A DNA stretch of 64,000 nt from Spiroplasma endosymbiont of 'Nebria riversi' (lineage in GTDB: Bacteria; Bacillota_I; Bacilli_A; Mycoplasmatales; Nriv7): positions 372,001 through 436,000 of the forward strand of contig NZ_CP065193.1 of the NCBI RefSeq assembly GCF_018831625.1, given 5' to 3'. Made by a program: the position numbers and the translations under genes. Positions 1 to 8,994 of this stretch are shown here, piece by piece; within the stretch, counting starts at the first letter, position 1; each line of letters begins with the position of its first letter. The notes below the pieces were generated by a model. That model did no database searches. It had not been told where the DNA came from and saw only the letters and a list, made by a program, of their open reading frames with translations.

Positions 1-938
1 AATTTTTAGAATTTTATGAAAAAGTCAAACAACAAGCAGAATTAATAAAAAAAAACAAAAACGTTTAAATGAAATTGATCAAAAATTTAGAGCACAAGGT
101 ATTAAATGCCCTAAATGTGAATCTTACCATTGCTTTAAAAATGGACATAATTCAGAAGGAAAACAAAAATATTTATGTAAAAATTGCCATGCAAGTTTTG
201 ACGCTTTTCGTAATCATTTTATTTATTGAAGTCATTTAAATTATGAACAATGAAATTTATTGATTCAAATTTCATTGCTGGGGCAATCTAGTAAAACAAT
301 TTCTCGTTTTATTAAAACTACATTAAAAACTGCTTGATATAATCGATGAAACATTTATTAAAGAAATTCATAAAGGAAATTTCAAACATAAAACTGATCC
401 ACGAAGAATTAACCTTGACCCATTCGCAACTAATACTAAATGCTATATTCAAATGGCAGTTGATAATAATAACAATATTTATGTTAAATCCACAAACACC
501 AAACGTTTACAAAAACAATGAGTTATTGAAAATATGAACAAAGAATTAATTAACCAAAATTCAATTATTACTTCTGATATGAAAAAATTATATTTTTTAG
601 TAGCAAAACAAACAAATTCTACTTTATGTGTAACTAAAACAACAATTAATCCTGAAGCTAGTTATCGTAACTTAAATAAAATCAGTAAATTACAATCTAG
701 TCTTAAAGAAGCCTTAATTCATTATCATGGTTTAGGTTTTACTAATATTCAAAATTATTTAAATCTCTAAAAATGAAAATACCAACATAAGGGTTTAACT
801 CCAAACCAACAAACAGCGGTATTATATTTTAATGTATAAAAAATTAAAGTAAAAATAGTAATTTTACATAAAAGCCTTTTAAAATTATCAAGTTGATGAT
901 TTTTTTTATTTTATCAAGAGTTTTCTACAAAATTAAAA
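1..938 (+). mobile_element. IS1595/ISXO2-like element, copy A (cut by window edge, decayed)
   Basis: The window opens inside a transposase gene whose intact version lies at 13323-14279. The N-terminal zinc-ribbon cysteines (CPKC, then CKNC about 20 residues on) are visible around 107-190, and the DDE-type core (IDETFIKEIHKG, then NTKCCIQMAVDN) at 346-540. An extra A near 50-60 shifts the frame. About 90 nt are missing at 343, between two copies of AATCG, which removes the middle of the protein. The right end reads ATCAAGAGTTTTCTACAAAATT at about 910-938 and matches the other copies inverted. Non-functional. The family call rests on the zinc ribbon plus ISXO2-like DDE layout and is moderately sure. 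Confidence 0.8.
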
Positions 939-1158
939 TTTTTATTCAAACTATCAATTACCGCATCAAAAAGAATATTTCCTTGATTATGAGGTAATTT
1001 TATTAAAATACTCAAAGCATTACCAACATTTAACATTTGTAATGATAATGATGAATTTAAATATGGGGCCAGCATTCAATATCCCCATACACAAACATAT
1101 CCCAAAAATGCCATTATTTTTCCAACATAATTATTTCACCCATAATAAAACAAAATAA
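939..1158 (-). pseudogene. ComEC remnant (DNA-uptake channel, internal fragment)
   Basis: An open minus-strand stretch of about 70 codons, without start or stop, trapped between two IS elements. It reads as a membrane segment (KIMAFLGYVCVWGYW) followed by MLNVGNALSILIKLP and NQGNILFDA. That layout matches the junction in ComEC between the last membrane helix and the metallo-beta-lactamase-like domain, which in intact proteins begins with a D-V-G-Q-G-D motif and ends with N-I-L-I-D-T/A-G. Here the Asp and Gln of the motif are replaced (NVGNA). ComEC moves single-stranded DNA across the membrane in naturally competent bacteria. This piece cannot do so. The call is by motif only. Confidence 0.5.
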
Positions 1159-1161
1159 ATA

Positions 1162-1595
1162 TGGATAGGTTACAATAAGCTGGACCATATTTATGTGGAC
1201 TTTCAAATAAAATAAAATTATTAAGAAAGCAGGAAAATAAAAATGGGGAAAAACTCATATTCAAATGAATTTAAAAAACAAATTGTCATGCTTTATCAAA
1301 ACGGAAAAAGCATTGTTGAAATTATTAAAGAATAGAAATTTCAAAATCAGCCGTATATCAGTGAATTGAAAATTCTAATAATTTTGGGTCATTCAAAGTG
1401 CAAGATAATCTCACTGTCGAAGAAAATTAATTAATTTACTTTCGAAAAGAAAACCAACAATTACGAATGGGAAATGACATTTTAAAGCAAGCAGCACTGA
1501 TAATTGGCAAAAAATAGGAATTATTAACAATAATAAAGAAAAATATTCCAGGCTAAAAATGTGTCAAATATTAAAAATAGCAAAATCAACATATT
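1162..1595 (+). mobile_element. IS3-family element, 5' fragment (orfA and start of orfB)
   Basis: It begins with the terminal TGGATAGGTTACAATAAG and runs through orfA ([15 protein letters not shown]) into the first codons of orfB, where another IS3 copy takes over at 1596. orfA carries frame lesions and stops near 1334. The remaining part of this copy is not present on the far side of the inserted elements, so the tail was lost by deletion or recombination. Confidence 0.8.
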
Positions 1596-1624
1596 TGGTA
1601 TGGCAACCCTTTTTTGGACACTTT

Positions 1625-2416
1625 TTATGTAGACTGTCATTTTCTAAATTCAACAGGCGTTAAATAATTTAAACTGCCATGTGTTCTAAGATTATTGTAT
1701 CAATTAACAAAATCAAATAATTCGCATTTTAATTATGTTAAATTTTCAAATTTTTTACCCTTGATAAATTCCGTTTTAAAAGTTTTGTAAGTTGTTTCGG
1801 CCACAGCATTGTCATACGGGCAACCCTTCGCACTCAATGATATTTTAGTATTAAAGGTTATTAAAATTTCATCAATGATTTTATTTTTGAAATCATTACC
1901 ACGATCAGTATGAAATAAAGTTATTTTATTTAATGGTCGTGTTATTTTATGAAAAGCTTGTTGAACTAATTCAGCGTTTTTGTTTGGTCCGGCACTATAG
2001 CCAATTATTTCTCGATTAAACAAGTCAATTAATAAACAAATATAATGTCATTTTCCTCCAACTTGCAAATATGTTAAATCACTAACAACAACTTCATTAG
2101 GTTTTTTGTTATTAAATTGACGATTTAAAACATTACTAATTTGGTCATTATTAACCATTGTTTTATGATTACGATATTTTAATTTGGTGTATTTAGAAAC
2201 CAAATTATTTTTGATCATAAGGAATCTGATTTTTCGATGTGATAAGATAATATCTTTTCTCATTAAAACAGCTTTAATTTTACGAGCACCATAAATTTTA
2301 CGACTTTTATTAAATGCACTGATAACTTCTTCTTCATAATTATTAACATCATATTTAACACAATTATTGGTTTGATAATAATATGTTGATTTTGCTATTT
2401 TTAATATTTGACACAT
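1625..2416 (-). pseudogene. IS3-family OrfB transposase (nonsense near the C-terminus)
   Basis: It starts MCQILKIAKSTYYYQ and contains the HTH_21-type segment followed by the integrase core. D of VVSDLTYLQVGGKW, D of FHTDRGNDFKN and E of AVAETTYKTFK are the catalytic triad. At 1733 a CAA codon of the other copies is TAA, which cuts about 35 residues after ENLT. The downstream frame stays open through TGA=Trp to a stop at 1625. The closest relatives within the window are at 3.0-3.6, 15.5, 31 and 52.5 kb. Confidence 0.8.
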
Positions 2417-2457
2417 TTTTAGCCTGGAATATTTTTCTTTATTATTGTTAATAATTC

Positions 2458-2733
2458 CTATTTTTTGCCAATTATCAGTGCTGCTTGCTTTAAAATGTCA
2501 TTTTCCATTCGTAATTGTTGGTTTTCTTTTCGCAAGTAAATTAATTCATTTTCTTCGACAGTGCGATTATCTTGCACTTTAAATGACCCAAAATTATTAA
2601 AATTTTCAATTCACTGATATACGGCTGATTTTGAAATTCCGTATTCTTTAATAATTTCAACAATGCTTTTTCCGTTTTGATAAAGCATGACAATTTGTTT
2701 TTTAAATTCATTTGAATATGAGTTTTTCCCCAT
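2458..2733 (-). CDS. IS3-family OrfA, helix-turn-helix protein (intact, 91 aa)
   Basis: It binds the element ends and supplies the N-terminal part of the OrfAB transposase. The sequence has an HTH region ([20 protein letters not shown], then KSAVYQWIENF) and a leucine-rich coiled coil ([19 protein letters not shown]). It ends GKK-TAG. The orfB frame is open upstream of its ATG and overlaps this stop in the -1 frame at an AAAAAAT run. This is the usual programmed -1 frameshift arrangement of the family, and yields a fused OrfAB product in functional copies. Confidence 0.8.
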
Positions 2734-2803
2734 TTTTATCTTCCTACTTTCTTAATAATTTTATTTTATTTGAAAGTCCACATAAATATGGTCCAACTTA
2801 TTG

Positions 2804-4020
2804 GTATGGCGACCCTTTTTTGGACACTTTTTATTTAGACTGTCATTTTCTTAAATTCAACAGGCGTTAAATAATTTAAACTGCCATGTATTCTACGAAT
2901 ATTGTATCAATTAACAAAATCAAATAATTCGCATTTTAATTGTGTTAAATTTTCAAATTTTTTACCCTTGATAAATTCCGTTTTAAAAGTTTTGTAAGTT
3001 GTTTCAGCCACAGCATTGTCATAAGGACAACCCTTCGCGCTCAATGATCTTTTAATATTAAAAGTGCTTAAAATTTCATCAATGATTTTATTTTTGAACT
3101 CATTACCACGATCAGTATGAAATAAAGTTATTTTATTTAATGGTCGTGTTATTTTATGAAAAGCTTGTTGAACTAGTTCAGCGGTTTTTTTGGTCTGACA
3201 CTATAGCCAATTATTTCTCGATTAAACAAGTCAATTAATAAACAAATATAATGTCATTTTCCTCCAACTTGCACATATGTTAAATCACTAACAACAACTT
3301 CATTAGGTTTTTTGTTATTAAATTGACGATTTAAAACATTACTAATTTGGTCATTATTAACCATTGTTTTATGATTACGATATTTTAATTTGGTGTATTT
3401 AGAAACCAAATTATTTTTGATCATAAGGAATCTGATTTTTCGACGTGATAAGACAATATCTTTTCTCATTAAAACAGCTTTAATTTTACGAGCACCATAA
3501 ATTTTACGACTTTTATTAAATGCACTGATAACTTCTTCTTCATAATTATTAACATCATACTTAACACAATTATTAGTTTGATAATAATATGTTTATTTTG
3601 CTATTTTTAATATTTGACACATTTTTAGCGCGGGGTGTTTTTCTTTATTATTGTTAATCATTCCTATTTTTTGCCAATTATCAGTGCTGCTTGCTTTAAA
3701 ATGTCATTTTCCATTCGTAATTGTTGGTTTTCTTTTCGCAAGTAAATTAATTCATTTTCTTCGACAGTGCGATTATCTTGCACTTTAAATGACCCAAAAT
3801 TATTAAAATTTTCAATTCACTGATATACGGCTGATTTTGAAATTCCGTATTCTTTAATAATTTCAACAATGCTTTTTCCGTTTTGATAAAGCATGACAAT
3901 TTGTTTTTTAAATTCATTTGAATATGAGTTTTCTCCCATTTCTATCTTCCTACTTTCTTAATAATTTTATTTTATTTGAAAGTCCACATAAATATGGTCC
4001 AACTTATTGTAACCCATCCA
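2804..4020 (-). mobile_element. IS3-family element, copy 3 (tandem with copy 2)
   Basis: A full-length 1217-bp minus-strand element ending in TGG and CCA (TGGTATGGCGACCC at 2804, GTAACCCATCCA at 4009-4020). orfB is broken twice: a TCA to TAA change near its start (codon for the Ser of AKSTYYY, about 3594) and a base loss in the T-run at 3185. Together with copy 2 it forms a direct tandem with a shared junction at 2803/2804. Confidence 0.85.
3664..3939 (-). CDS. IS3-family OrfA (intact, 91 aa; [11 protein letters not shown] variant)
   Basis: Same protein as at 2458-2733 with a Lys3-to-Glu change. HTH and leucine-zipper-like segments are conserved and the stop is TAG after GKK. Its partner orfB in this copy is broken, so only the small DNA-binding product could be made. 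Confidence 0.7.
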
Positions 4021-4205
4021 TATAACCTATTCATTCTAATGAGTGGACTTTTATTTTAAAATTAGGATTATTACGCTAAAGTCCATAATAGTGTTCTACA
4101 ATTTCAGCAACACTATAATAAACGCCGACTAACTAATTGGTTTCGCAAGAATATATAACATAACAATATTTTTTAGCCATTTCGTACTTGTTCAAGATTT
4201 AATAA

Positions 4206-4575
4206 CTAATTTAAATCAGTTTCTTTTATTCATTCGGGAATAATATAATTAAAATTAATATCTTTATCAAGTTCAGATTTTTTAATATTTTCTAAAAATT
4301 TTTGTCGATTTTTAATTTTAACTTCTTCATACAAATTAATAATTTCTTGCCCCTTAATGGTTGTAATTTTCTGTGCACCGTTGGTATCATACTTAATAAC
4401 TTCATAATCATTTTCTGTAAAAATACCGACCACCATCTGATTTGCATATTTAATTGATGGGTATACTAGTTTGCGAGGAACTCAAGAACCACCACCACTA
4501 TTGGGAATTGATAGTAAAATCACATTTGTTGTTTCGGCAACAATATATTTTTTATTCAAAAATAAATTTTTTAGT
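4206..4575 (-). pseudogene. Plectroviral small protein (KYIVAETTN / IPW family), start deleted
   Basis: It is homologous to 16698-17075 and, more distantly, to 18678-19007, 29287-29616 and 49721-50047. The frame runs from LKNLFLNKKYIVAETTN to NYIIPEWIKETDLN with TGA=Trp. The start codon, its ribosome site and the preceding 60-odd bases are gone. The deletion endpoints lie in CTAACT, which occurs twice in the V1 copy (in the palindrome at 16603-16620 and just after the ATG). Function unknown. No membrane segment or catalytic motif is evident. Confidence 0.65.
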
Positions 4576-4712
4576 TAGCTAACTAGGTGCGAGAAATGCT
4601 CGAAATTACCAAAAAGCATTTTTTGGTGCACCTAAGAAGTGTTCTCATATTTACAACACAATTTTTAGATAGAATTTAGTTTTTTGTTTGAACAAGTTAA
4701 TAAAGTTAGTTT

Positions 4713-5855
4713 TTTTAATTTTGTCGAAAACTCTTGATAAAATAAAAAAAATCATCAACTTGATAATTTTAAAAGGCTTTTATGTAAAATTACTATTTTT
4801 ACTTTAATTTTTTATACATTAAAATATAATAACACTGTTTGTTGGTTTGGAGTTAAAACCTTATGTTGGTATTTTCATTTTCAGAGATTTAAATAATTTT
4901 GAATATTAGTAAAACCTAAACCATGATAATGAATTAAGGCTTCTTTAAGACTAGATTGTAATTTACTGATTTTATTTAAGTTACGATAACTAGCTTCAGG
5001 ATTAATTGTTGTTTTAGTTACAGATAGAGTAGAATTTGTTTGTTTTGCTACTAAAAAATATAATTTTTGCATATCAGAAGTAATAATTGAATTTTGATTA
5101 ATTAATTCTTTGTTCATATTTTCAATAACTCATTGTTTTTGTAAACGTTTGGTGTTTGTGGATTTAACATAAATATTGTTATTATTATCAACTGCCATTT
5201 GAATACAACATTTAGTATTAGTTGCGAATGGGTCAAGGCGAATTCTTCGCGGATCAGTTTTATGTTTGAAATTTCCTTTATGAATTTCTTTAATAAATGT
5301 TTCATCGATTTGGATTTTACCAGATAATTTTTTAAATTTTAATTGGGTATTTTCTAATTATTTTGATTTCATTAATTTTTGACGATTATATCAAGCAGTT
5401 TTTAATGTATTTTTAATAAAACGAGAAATTGTTTTACTAGATTGCCCCGGCAATGAAATTTGAATCAATAAATTTCATTGTTCATAATTTAAATGACTTC
5501 AATAAATAAAAATGATTACGGAAAGCGTCAAAACTTGCACGGCAATTTTTACATAAATATTTTTGTTTTCATTCTGAATTATGTCCATTTTTAACGATGG
5601 TAAGATTCACATTTAGGGCATTTAATACCTTGTGCTCTAAATTTTTGATCAATTTCATTTAAACGTTTTTGTTTTTTTATTAATTCTGCTTGTTGTTTGA
5701 CTTTTTCATAAAATTCTAAAAATTGATCATCTGTTAAAGTATTTACTAGTTCTTGAATTATTTTTTCCATAATTATTATCCACCTCTATCATATTAAAAA
5801 TATACCTAAAATTAAGTATATTCAATAAATATCAAGATTTTTCTAAAAAATTAAA
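4713..5855 (-). mobile_element. IS1595-like element, copy B, 1143 bp with target duplication
   Basis: Both ends can be fixed by comparison with the uninterrupted virus sequence at 16440-16490. A 10-base block AAGTTAGTTT occurs on each side (4703-4712 and 5856-5865), and part of it is the target duplication. IS1595 elements are known to make 8-bp duplications, which fits. The ends are imperfect inverted repeats (AATTTTGTCGAAAACTCTTG and CAAGATTTTTCTAAAAAATT). The transposase is broken by CAA to TAA (KQLEN) near 5357 and a base insertion near 5510. Confidence 0.85.
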
Positions 5856-6012
5856 AAGTTAGTTTAATTTTATTAATTAAAATACCTACCTTCTTTAAAA
5901 AATTATTGTTAAGAGGAGTATTCTTACTGGTCTAAAATGGTTATCTTACACACATAATATAAACCAATCTCCAATATGTATACGAAGTTGCATATTTTTT
6001 TACAAAAGAACA

Positions 6013-6038
6013 AAAAAGACGATAATTATCGTCTTTTT
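6013..6038. terminator. Perfect 26-bp palindromic terminator (bidirectional)
   Basis: AAAAAGACGATAAT is followed at once by its reverse complement, giving an A-run, a GACGATAATTATCGTC stem and a T-run in both directions. The identical palindrome sits at 16305-16330 at the left end of virus V1, so it is viral rather than chromosomal. It separates the virus fragment from the chromosomal block starting at 6101. Confidence 0.75.
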
Positions 6039-6100
6039 CTTATTTCCCTACCTCTTTGTGTTATACACCCTGTTAAATAACATAAGCGTTTTGACATCAT

Positions 6101-7471
6101 CTATCTAAATATACCAACAATATCTAATTTTTCCTGTGAAATTAAACCTAGCTTAACATAATCTTCAAGAATTGTATGAGTTCAACCATCTTCATCAGTA
6201 AAAAAACGATTATTAGTTAAATATAAAATTAATACCACTAACACTAATAGTAAAACAGCAACAACAGCAACACCGCGCTTTCATTCTCATGCTTGTTTAG
6301 CATAACCTAAAAAATAACTAATAAAAAAACTAACGAAAAAAGTCGAAACTAATGGCATTGCTAAACGGTCACCACTTGAAATAAATGTTACAAACATAAA
6401 AACTGTTGGTAAAATTAGTCTTCTGCGAACAACAAAAGCTGAAAAATCATTTTTAGTAAAACTAAAAATATAAAGTGGTGGAATTACCATTCATGCTCAA
6501 TATAAAGGTCCTGTTAAAATATTTGGTATCTTTTGCGACTTAAAATGATACATCGCACTAGCAACAACTGAATGAGTAAAGCCAACAATTACTGTTGTAC
6601 AAAGAATAATTAACCCTAACTTTCATGGTTTATAAAATGACTCAACTAAACGAGCACAATAAAAAATAACTAAACACGATAAAAATAAATTAAACATATT
6701 ATCACCCGCTAATGGATAAACTATTCATCGCCAAAACTGACCAGCTTGAAAAATTAAATGTTTATAAGAACCGCCTAACATTAATTGTGACTCGAATCCT
6801 CCATCAATTAAACTATTATCATTTTTTCCTTGCAAAATCTCACGAATTTGTGGCACAAAAAATGGCACTAAAATTGGCACTAGCATGGGAATAAATGTAA
6901 ACACATAAGCTAAAAATATATTTTGCTTAGTTGTTAAATTATGAAAATCCTTCATTCTTTTTTGTAATAACGAACCTTCTTTTAAATCATCACTAGTAAT
7001 TGACTTCGGGTCAAAAACTTCGTCATCATTACTAGGTTTTTCTTGAAAAGTAATGGTTTTAATTTGATCAATTTGTGAATAAATTGGTTTCAATTGCGCA
7101 ACTAAAGTTTCTGGATTAACAAAAACAATCCCATCGTTATTACTAAAAAGCAATGGTTCATGAATAACCTTAGTTAATACAATTGTTAATACTTGTAATT
7201 TACTATGACTACTAGTAGCAATTTCTTTACGAAAACTATCAATATCTAATTGATTTTGTTTTAAATCTTTTGCCGATCACATCTCTGGATGATTCAAATA
7301 ATCCAAAATCTTAATAACTTGATAACTCTTATTAAATAAATTAATTAAATATAAATTATGTTCTTTATTTCGCTTTCAGCGTCATTTCCGCTGATGAATT
7401 TGATATTTTTCAATTTGTTTAAAATACTCAACTAATTGCATTTTTAAAATATCAAATGTATTTCTTTCCAT
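6101..7471 (-). CDS. Multi-pass membrane protein, rhomboid-like
   Basis: About 456 aa. The N-terminal 170 residues are hydrophilic and cytoplasmic in character (MERNTFDILKMQLVEYFKQ). From about residue 175 there are at least six hydrophobic helices. The stretch FQAGQFWRWIVYPLAGDNMFN, then LVESFYKPWKLGLII, resembles the first half of the rhomboid protease fold (G-Q-x-W-R-x, N-x-F, L-V-E-x-x-x-G). I cannot find the GxSG catalytic serine motif, so an inactive rhomboid-like protein is as likely as a protease. ATG at 7471 is preferred because GGGAG lies at proper spacing. An in-frame ATG two codons upstream is too close. Last gene of the rluD side of the block, with its own spacing of about 50 bp from rluD. 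Confidence 0.65.
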
Positions 7472-7520
7472 TGTCATACTCCCTTATTAGATAAATCTTA
7501 TCACTAAGTGATTAAAAACC

Positions 7521-8447
7521 TTATTGTAAACTATCTAACCTTGTTTTAAAAGATTCTGGTAATTCACGATTCAACTGCATTTTCTTACCACTAATAGGAT
7601 GAATAAATGCAATCTCATGAGCATGTAAATATTGTTCATAAGGTTCATCTAAATCTTGTTTAATTCCATATAAATGATCTCCTAAAATAGGATGTTTAAT
7701 AGAACTTAGGTGAACACGAATTTGATGTGTTCTTCCTGTTAATAACTCGCATTCAAGAAAAGTAATATTACTTTCTAAAAATCTTTTAATAACATTAAAT
7801 TTAGTTTGAGCTGGTTTACTATTTTTAAAAACAATCGCCATTCGTTTACGATTTTTAGGATCACGACCAATGGGACCATCAATAAAGCCATTCTCTTTAT
7901 TAATAATACCACGAACAAGAGCAAAATACTTTCTAGTTAAAGATTTATTTTGTAACTGACTAGTTAACTTTTGATGAACAGAATTACATTTAGCAATAAT
8001 AAGTAACCCTGTTGTATTTTTATCTAAACGATGGACAATACCTGGTCTTGCGATATCATTATCAGATAATTTAATATCTTTAGCTAATAAAATATTAACT
8101 AGTGTATTATCTCAATTACCAACTCCGGGATGAACAACAAGATTTTTTGGTTTATTTATTACCAATAAGTACTCATCTTCATAAACAATATCTAAATCTT
8201 TTTCATCAAGATTTTCGCCTTGTCAAGATTTCTCTTCTTGAAAATTAATTGTAATCACATCATTTTGCTTAACATTATAGTTATTAGTAATAATTTGATT
8301 ATTAACAATAACTTTTTCATTAGTAATTAATTTTTGAATTTGGCTACGAGAAAGTCCTCTAACCGCAGAAAATTTTAATTGCAAATACTTATCAATTCTT
8401 TTAATACTTGGTGCATCTTCGACAATAATAACTAATTTATTTTTCAT
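7521..8447 (-). CDS. rluD: RluD-family ribosomal RNA pseudouridine synthase
   Basis: 308 aa. An S4-type RNA-binding domain comes first (residues 12-60: [20 protein letters not shown]). The catalytic domain follows with [16 protein letters not shown], whose Asp in HRLD is the nucleophile of the RluA/RluD family, and the conserved [13 protein letters not shown] segment. It converts uridines of 23S rRNA to pseudouridine (family knowledge; exact target positions not shown here). It starts 1 nt after the stop of lspA, the standard lspA-rluD gene pair of Firmicutes and Mollicutes, so the two are likely co-transcribed with ileS. Confidence 0.92.
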
Positions 8448-8448
8448 C

Positions 8449-8994
8449 TTATTGTTCTCAATAACTAGTTATTGGTGTTAAAATAATTGCAAAAATAATT
8501 ACCGCTGTTCCGCCAAGCACAAACATATCGGCAATATTAAAAATTGAATATGGCGGAAATAATTGTCAAGAAAAATAATCAACAACGCCTCATTCAACAA
8601 TTTGATTTGAAAACCGATCACCAAAATTGCTTAATGCGCCAGCAACAATTAATGCTAAACCAGTATTCATCATTGTTGTTTGGGCAAATAAAAATCCTAC
8701 TAAAATTAACAAAATAATAATACTTTGCACAACAACCATTAATTGAGGATTTTCAGCACCAATTCCAAATGCCGCTCCTGTGTTATATACTAACTCTATT
8801 TGAATAAATCCTGGTAAAAAATTAACCATTTCATTTTCATTTAAATTATTAATAACAACATTTTTAATTAAAAAATCAATTAAAATCAGAATAAAAATAC
8901 CTATTAAAAATAATAATTTTTTCTTTAAATTTCAAGTATAATTACTGAAATATTCCTTAAATGAATTTTTTCACTGTTTTAAATGACGATTCAT
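8449..8994 (-). CDS. lspA: Lipoprotein signal peptidase (signal peptidase II)
   Basis: 181 aa with four hydrophobic segments. The aspartyl-protease motifs of the family are present: NTGAAFG, then VAGALSNFGDR (first catalytic Asp) and FNIADMFVLGG (second catalytic Asp). It cleaves the leader before the lipid-modified cysteine of prolipoproteins in the membrane. That matters here because the viral lipoproteins described below depend on it. The frame passes a TGA=Trp near its end (TSYWEQ). Its ATG overlaps the ileS stop (TAATG), so the genes are translationally coupled. Confidence 0.95.

Larger units (their letters stand above)
1596..2803 (-). mobile_element. IS3-family (IS150-like) element, copy 2
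   Basis: A nearly complete minus-strand element of about 1.2 kb. Its right end TGGTATGGCAACCC is at 1596 and its left end GGTCCAACTTATT at 2791-2803. The last 12 bp of the left end (GTAACCTATCCA elsewhere) are missing because a third copy begins there directly, giving a head-to-tail tandem. It carries orfA and orfB in the usual IS3 arrangement with a -1 frameshift window between them. Confidence 0.85.
4021..6061 (-). mobile_element. Plectrovirus fragment V0, inverted, split by IS1595-like copy B
   Basis: It is collinear, inverted, with the left end of virus V1 (16273-17200). The matching parts are the palindromic terminator (6013-6038), the AT-rich leader, the GTGCGAGAAATGCTCG hairpin segment, the gene at 4206-4575 and a decayed copy of the 74-aa gene at about 4030-4190. 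Copy B of the IS1595-like element sits inside the leader. The fragment has lost all downstream viral genes. Confidence 0.8.

Noticed and set aside
6712-6894. Plus-strand open frame opposite the 6101-7471 membrane protein
   Set aside because: It lies wholly inside a convincing minus-strand gene with good codon use. Shadow frame.
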